The notes below the pieces were generated by a model. It saw only the letters and a list, made by a program, of their open reading frames with translations. It made no database searches and was not told the origin of the DNA. A DNA stretch of 64,000 bases from Botryotinia globosa (Eukaryota > Ascomycota > Leotiomycetes > Helotiales > Sclerotiniaceae): contig RCSZ01000004.1 in the NCBI GenBank assembly GCA_014898425.1, forward strand, positions 2,666,001-2,730,000. Reading direction: 5' to 3'. This document shows positions 58,239 to 64,000 of this stretch, one piece after another. The first letter of the stretch is position 1, and every line of letters starts with the position of its first letter. The position numbers and the translations under genes are program-made.

Positions 58239-59476
58239 TTACATAAAGTATATCCCAACGTGCTGATCTTGTCCCGTGAATGCTATCAAAACTCTAGAAT
58301 CCGAATTGATCAACCATTGAGGAATCATCATCTTCCACTCTGTTGATCTTTCTCCGTCGGTTTCTTTTATTCCGGAGATATACCACTCCCTAATATACCA
58401 AGAGCTGTGGAGCATCTGAATTGGACTGTGGTCCTGGAAAACTCCATAGTATGACCTAAGCCGCTCCTTGATTTTTTCCTGAAACTTTGATATAGGAAAG
58501 AGCTCCTGAGAATGAGCCCATCTGTGAAGATGAGTCTGCCGAAAGCTTCTCCACGCCGAATTATCTCTCAGAAGACAATCCCTTCCCAACCTTGGCGCTA
58601 TAAGACAACAATCTAAACCGGCACACATCTGTCTTCCTGCCTCTATGTACCACGACTCACCCATTCCAAATGGGCTCAAGACTCCTCTCCAGTATGAAGA
58701 CATGATTTGAGAAGGCAAGCCAGCAGTAGAAGAGGTCGATCTGCAGGTGTAAAGTCGCAAGTGATCCTCATATCTCTCCTCTAGCCGTCTTTCCGCTGGG
58801 CTTTCCATATTGCCATACAACTTTCGGGATAGGAACATAGGAATTCGCATGGGTGTCCTGGAGGAACCGCCGCGGGCAAGTCAATACTCCGGTCCTACCC
58901 AAGTCTTCAAGAGTAAGGCGAGAATTTTCTTTTGACTTGGTGGCGGCCTATAGATGATCATATTTGTACCAGCTTGGCACCATGTTCTGGAAAAGGCGGC
59001 CCAGTAATGACGACATGTAAGTCCTAGACAAATTGCTTGGCAGTAGGCATCTGATCCACTTTCGCCTTCACTGAACCCAGGGTAAACACTAAGGGAGAGC
59101 ATTTCCAGAAAATCTTTTGAAAGCATCTCAAAGATTTGGGTAATTATTACGGTCGGAAGTTTCTGGATCTCTATCTCTATAAGTTTGTTAGTATGCAAGT
59201 GCGTGCGAAGAGAGCAGAAAGAGAGAAAGACTTACCACTCTGAACATTCTTCGGATCATTTTCTTTAATGTTATCAATCATGTTTTCAGCTGTGAAAGAA
59301 TTCATGATATCCATGACTTCTGATAACGAAGGGGATATTGAAGACGCTCTGGGAGGGCATCCTTTTGTCCAAAGAGCAATTATTTCTGCTACTTCTTCAC
59401 CCAGGGAGGATTCTTTGAGAATTGCTTCAAGTTCCAGTGAATCTTTGAGAGATCCGTAGTTTTGAAAGGGATCCAT
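58239..59476 (-). pseudogene. F-box-like family member 8, single in-frame TGA at a conserved Arg
   Basis: Exons 59476-59236 and 59176-58239 (59-bp intron, donor GTAAGT). After MDPFQNYGSLKDS come QKLPTVIITQIFEMLSKD, AICLGLTCRHYWAAFSRTW and LALLLKTWVGPEY, immediately followed by TGA at 58883-58881 where every intact member has Arg or a close residue (WVG-x-x-YR). In the same frame it continues PMFLSRKLYGNM, AERRLEERYEDH, VLSPFGMGESWYIEAGRQ and a full C-terminus to 58239. There is no other stop or indel in about 390 codons. A CGA-to-TGA change explains it. The alternatives are stop-codon read-through (the next base is C, a weak read-through context) or a sequencing error. If read through, the product would be about 392 residues. 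Confidence 0.8.
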
Positions 59477-62400
59477 AGTAGTTCGCCGATCATCTATTAT
59501 AAGCTTTATTGAAAATTTGTAGTTTGATATCTTTATGTTGATTTTGAAATGTGTGGAAGATAAAGGAGAAGTACAAAGCAGACGATAAAATTTCTCTCTT
59601 CGGGTAGAAAGTAGAGAAAACCACTACTAATATGTTCTAGCCAAAATTATACATTCCTATATTTAATTCCGCTTCTCCATTTGAATTTGTCTTTTTTTTT
59701 TCACCACGCAGCGAGCCATATTTCATCACCATCTTTTCGCTTACCATACACGCACAGAACCGCATACACAAGAAAAGAAACGATAAAAGACTCAACACAT
59801 TTCCCCATCTCATACCACCCCCTCTCTTTTCCCTCCTTTCTCCTTCCTCTCCTTTCCTCCCTTCACTCCGCTCAAAACAAACCCAGCTCAACTCAATTTA
59901 ATTCGTTTTCAAGATTCCAATCTCTTTGTTTCTCTGATGTTTTGCTTTCCTACTTTGGTTAAGATTTTGACTAGAAGAAAAAAGGGAAAAGAGAAGGAGA
60001 TTGAGAAATGGAGATTCAATTGATCGATCTGCTGTCGTATCTGTTCACAGGTGTTTGTAGAGCTGAGCTGAGCTGAGCTGGTAGAGAGGTAAGGGGAGAG
60101 TACTTGATTGAACAGTTGAGTCTCTAGATACTCAAACAGATAGGCAAACGGAGAAATGTGAAATCCATGTATTCACCTTAATCAGGGGAGAGAGTAAATC
60201 AAGTGATCAGGCAATCCAGAAATTGAGCAGCCAAGCACTTGTTCACAAACAATCACCACATTAGAGCAGAATATAATTCAACTCTATCTCACATCACCAG
60301 AAAAATTTCATCCATCTATCCATCCATTCATCCATCTGTTCATCCAAGCATTAAAGCCTAACAACTTCACACCTGTCCTTCACACCTGTCCAAATCAACC
60401 CGATAACCCTACAAGATTTGACTCCTCAAGACCCTGTTCTCTTCTTTAGCACTATCTATCCCCAAAATTCTCCTCCTATATCCATCCCATTCAACTAATT
60501 TTTATTCTCATTATCTTTTCTCTCTTCCAAGCTCCTTACTCACATATCCCCAATCCACCTCTACCCTCTCTTTCTTCTTCCTAAAACTCCTCTCTCTATT
60601 CAAACAAATTCTCCCCTCCCAAAGAAACCATCGCTTTATATCACTTGTCTCAGCTTTAATCTATACATTATCCTCTCACCTCGAAGTTCGAACTATCACT
60701 TTTCCCACATCTAACTGCACATCCAACTCGCTTACCCCAATTCATACCCTCCCTTCACAGTCCAACATACCTTTCTACTCAGAAAGATTCTACCCTATCC
60801 AATCTTCATCTCCTGTATAAGTTCCACTTCCACTTTCACTTCCACATCCCCTCCATCTCAGAGAAAGAATCATCAACCCCACATATTCCAAATCCTTTCT
60901 TATTCTCTCCTTGTTACTTATTCCAGATATACAACTACACAATCTACTTACCTTCAAATTTATTCACATACCCACTTACCTCCCAACCCATCTCTAATCT
61001 ACACCCTCTCATTCCTTTTCTCCTATCTTCTCTGCCCTCCAACCTCTTTCCACTCATCAACTAGTTCTTTCTTATTACCTTGAATTCCCAATATTCTACT
61101 ATCCTGCCCCTATCTCCTTATACACCTATACGTCGAGACAACTTCCCATCCATAATCTTCCTTTCTCACTTCTTTAATCAAATAGCCCCTCTTAACTTCA
61201 CCTCCCTCTCTCACTCTCCCCCTTGCTTCTATAAACCACCACCTCCAATCTTTCAATTTCCCTCTACATATAATTCTCACTCTTCTTCTTTTCGTCCTCT
61301 CTCTCCTATTTTCTTTAACCCACAGTTTCTCATTTCTTATTTCTTATTTTCCTTCATTTCTCTTTTTTTTTATCTCCCCGCTACTCTCTTTTCTCTCTCT
61401 TTTCCCTTTTCTTTTCTCATACTATTTTACATCAATCGATATCCCATCATATCAAATCTCCAAACCTCCAACCCTCCAACCCTCCAAACACATATACAAT
61501 TCTCTAGATTCCCTCTCCTCTCACTCTATCCTACCCTCTCCTTCTCTTCTCTTCTCTTCTTCTCTCTTTCCTTTTCTCCTTTTCTCTCCTCCATCCCCTC
61601 CACCCCTCCTCCCATCTTCACTCCCTCTCCCACTCCTCCTCCCCCCACTCCTCCTCTTCCCCCTCCTCTGATTTTTCCTCCCCCTCTCTCCCTCTCACTC
61701 TCTCCCAACTTCAACACCCAATAACCTAGATATCTAAAGATAAATTCCAATTTCCATCTCCAAAACCATCTCCAAAACCATCTCTATACAATAACCATCT
61801 GTATAACCAAATCCTACTCGAAAAGTGCTACCAAGACCTATCCGAATACTACCCGAGTTCCATCCCAAGAAAAACAAAATCGCACAATCACAAGCACAAC
61901 CATAACCACAACCCAAAATATATCCAGACAAACACCACCCACTCATTCATAAATCAAACAACATTTACTGAAAACCTTCGATCCAAGTAAAATTTCATTT
62001 ACAACTCTTCAACTCTCCATTATCCATCCCAAGGATTCGCTTCCGTTTCATTTCAATTCTTTTCCTTCTTTTTCATTTCACACACTTCCAGCTCTGTTCA
62101 ATTCAGTGAGTTCTGTTCATTCAATAATATTCCACACTATACTCATTACAACTTCCCTACCTACACAAATGAATTTTATCTAATCCATCTCCTTCCCCAT
62201 CCCACAAAGTAAAGATTATAACAATATCAATATAACTTTGATCAATCATATCAAGTCATCCCTTCAATTCCTTCCTTCATTCTATCCATCCACCAATCCA
62301 TCATTCATAGTCCGAAGAACCTCCCAGTTCATCATCCAACAAATAATCAAAACTCCAGTACCAGGAACAACCATTTCCTATTGAAACTCCCAAGTATCTT

Positions 62401-62620
62401 CATTCATAATGAAGAATCCATATCCCATTGATTTATATCAACCCCCAATTTCCAAACTCCCATGATAAAATTCCATTTGATGTTTGCCAATAAATATCTT
62501 GGAAGAGACCCATCAACGATGAACATTGCAAAAGGGTATCTTTCCATCCGTCCATAAATAGCCAGTCGGCTAGTAATTTAAATCAAACCCAGAAGCAATG
62601 AAAATTCTCTCCACTTCCCC
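59477..62620. other. Gene-free 3.1 kb with strongly G-depleted plus strand
   Basis: No supported gene. From about 60240 to 62460 the plus strand is C/T/A-rich and nearly free of G (several 60-base lines have zero or one G). A 214-codon frame at 61080-61724 is only Pro/Ser/Phe/Leu low complexity from this bias. Another CT-rich block lies at 59800-59880, followed by a purine-rich stretch and (AGCTG)4 at 60061-60080. A 12-bp repeat of CATCTCCAAAAC type lies near 61755-61785. On the sconB side this is downstream of its stop codon. Confidence 0.6.
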
Positions 62621-64000
62621 TCAAGGTGTCGTTCCCTCCTCAATGAATCCTGTAGCTTCACTCCCCTTTTCCTGTCCCTCTGCTTCCCCTTTGAAACTAT
62701 AAAGTCTAACTTCACAATCCTCACTTCCTGTACACATCCTACTATCACTCAATCCAATACATGTAACTGGGCCTCTATGACCCGTAAATGTCCTATCACA
62801 TTTTCCCGTCCTCGCATCCCATACTTTGGTCATCATATCTTGAGCTCCACTCACAACTCTCAATGTATCACCTGCAAGTGCCCAAACACCTTCGACATGG
62901 CCAAAGAGTGTTTTAAGACAGCGACCTGTTGATACATCCCAAAGACGAAGATTATTGTCCAAAGCACCAGTGAGAATATAGCGAGGAGGACGAGGACGAC
63001 CTGCTGGCCAAGAATCGAAGAGAGAGGATCCTTGGGAGGAAGAACAACTTTCTCCGATTGGTCGGTTGAGTTCAGTTGATGATGCTGTACTTGATGTTCC
63101 ATCATCTGCTTCTTCAACATCCACATCATCAAATTCATACTCGGGTGGTAGAATGGTGACTTGTTGAACTGGACCCACATGACCTTCGAAAGTCTTGATT
63201 GTACGTCGAGTGTCCAGATCCCAAAGTCGAATAGTACAATCATCAGAAGCAGAGAATAATGTTCTAGAAGCTGAATCAACTTTGACGGCATTAACCCAGT
63301 CCTTATGACCTCGTAAACTGGATGTAGATTTATCTTCAAAATTCCAGACCTTCACCGTTCGATCAATAGAACCCGAGGCTAGAAGATTTCCTTCAAAGTG
63401 AAGACCAACAACTCCATCAGTATGGCCTGGGTAAGAAGACATACATTCTCCAGTACGCCAATTCCATACTCGAATACTTCTATCAAGACTTCCACTGATC
63501 AACTTGGTATCATCAAATTGCAATGTTCGAATTCCAGATGTATGACCGCGCAAAGTTCGTAAACATTCTCCCGTCTCAATGTCCCAAATCTTGATGGTCG
63601 TATCATAAGATCCGGTAACGAGGATGTTGTCATCGAATTGTAAACATGTCACACCATTCGAATGACCTCGAAATATCTTTAACGAGCATCGACCATATTT
63701 CCAATTTGTTCCAACCTTGAATCGATCCTTGTATACGTCCTTCCATGGTCTAAATCTTGGTCTTCCAAGACACGATTCCTCCGGATTGGTACGTTTTCGC
63801 TTTGAACTTTCTTCTGAGGACTCCGACTCAGTAGCACTCCTCTTCCCTGAAGCATTCAATGACACAACACTTGTTTCCGTATTGCGCAAAGTATCTGACA
63901 TGGCTGTAATCTGAGGTGATTGCCCATTGAGAGCTAATCCTGTAGCTCTCAATTGCTGTTGTCTTTTCCAATCCCTCAATCGTTTTCGTTCCAACAATGG
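62621..64000 (-). CDS. sconB: Sulfur controller F-box/WD40 protein (SconB/SCON-2/MET30 type), 5' part outside window
   Basis: The frame is open from the window end to the stop at 62621 (about 459 residues). The first residues, [13 protein letters not shown], are the conserved link after the F-box in SCON-2/MET30; the F-box itself lies beyond 64000. A Ser-rich acidic linker with KRKRT leads to [18 protein letters not shown] and [15 protein letters not shown], then seven WD40 repeats starting near residue 111 (GHSNG..., GHTSG..., GHTDG..., GHKDW..., GHVGP..., GHVEG..., GHRGP...). Repeat 5 has the family's long acidic insertion. The order and wording of repeats fit SCON-2. The protein is the substrate receptor of an SCF ubiquitin ligase that removes the bZIP regulator CYS3/MetR when sulfur is plentiful. 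The C-terminal extension after the last repeat is short. No lesion is seen. Confidence 0.93.
   Translation of the reverse strand, partial: PLLERKRLRDWKRQQQLRATGLALNGQSPQITAMSDTLRNTETSVVSLNASGKRSATESESSEESSKRKRTNPEESCLGRPRFRPWKDVYKDRFKVGTNWKYGRCSLKIFRGHSNGVTCLQFDDNILVTGSYDTTIKIWDIETGECLRTLRGHTSGIRTLQFDDTKLISGSLDRSIRVWNWRTGECMSSYPGHTDGVVGLHFEGNLLASGSIDRTVKVWNFEDKSTSSLRGHKDWVNAVKVDSASRTLFSASDDCTIRLWDLDTRRTIKTFEGHVGPVQQVTILPPEYEFDDVDVEEADDGTSSTASSTELNRPIGESCSSSQGSSLFDSWPAGRPRPPRYILTGALDNNLRLWDVSTGRCLKTLFGHVEGVWALAGDTLRVVSGAQDMMTKVWDARTGKCDRTFTGHRGPVTCIGLSDSRMCTGSEDCEVRLYSFKGEAEGQEKGSEATGFIEEGTTP

Noticed and set aside
61080..61724. 214-codon open frame on the plus strand
   Set aside because: Composition is only Pro/Ser/Phe/Leu from the C/T-rich strand; no domain, and the same bias extends far beyond the frame.
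1..64000. tRNA, rRNA and CRISPR signals
   Set aside because: I scanned for tRNA B-box-like GGTTCGA contexts and regularly spaced repeats and found no complete cloverleaf or array. CRISPR is not expected in a fungal nuclear genome. A tRNAscan run would be decisive.

Overview
The window is nuclear DNA of a filamentous ascomycete. The evidence is short spliceosomal introns (about 47-136 bp) with GTAAGT-like donors, fungal-only families (Zn2Cys6 regulator, ATG17, ascomycete laccase, UstYa/DUF3328, SCON-2/MET30-type F-box WD40 protein) and one very AT-rich transposon copy that looks RIP-mutated. Gene style and families suggest a leotiomycete close to Botrytis/Sclerotinia. That placement is inference; no organism-specific marker was checked.

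Layout. 1-6 kb: 3' part of an MFS sugar transporter, a UstYa-like (DUF3328) gene, a small secreted Tyr/Gly-repeat peptide ending at a Lys-Lys-Arg site, and a decayed FAD-linked oxidoreductase. Together they resemble a small or relic fungal RiPP (dikaritin-type) locus. 6-15 kb: mostly gene-poor, with one two-finger C2H2 protein and a 1,465-bp AT-rich hAT element with terminal inverted repeats and a perfect 8-bp target duplication. 15-24 kb: a large protein with two UIM-like motifs, a small secreted Thr-rich protein and a four-exon laccase. 27-36 kb: ordinary genes (ATG17, Zn2Cys6 factor, endonuclease/exonuclease/phosphatase-fold protein, acidic protein with a PP1-docking-like C-terminus). 36-39.6 kb: a multi-exon C2H2 protein.

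40.9-59.5 kb: the most unusual part, a lineage-type array of at least eight F-box-like paralogues on both strands. They share an F-box-like start, W-V/M-G-x-x-Y-R, FLSR-x-VYG, SPFGMG-x-x-WY and a late aromatic-rich block. Five look intact. Three (40.9, 47.4 and 58.2 kb) carry in-frame stops; in the 40.9- and 58.2-kb copies the frame is otherwise preserved, as expected for C-to-T mutation of duplicates. Several members have Lys/Arg-rich N-terminal extensions suggesting nuclear location. 59.5-62.6 kb: no gene, but about 2.2 kb with a strikingly G-depleted, C/T-rich plus strand. 62.6-64 kb: the WD40 part of a sulfur-controller F-box protein (sconB/scon-2/MET30), cut by the window end.

Exon joins were worked out by hand from splice signals and reading frame. 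Where more than one join is possible, the entry says so.
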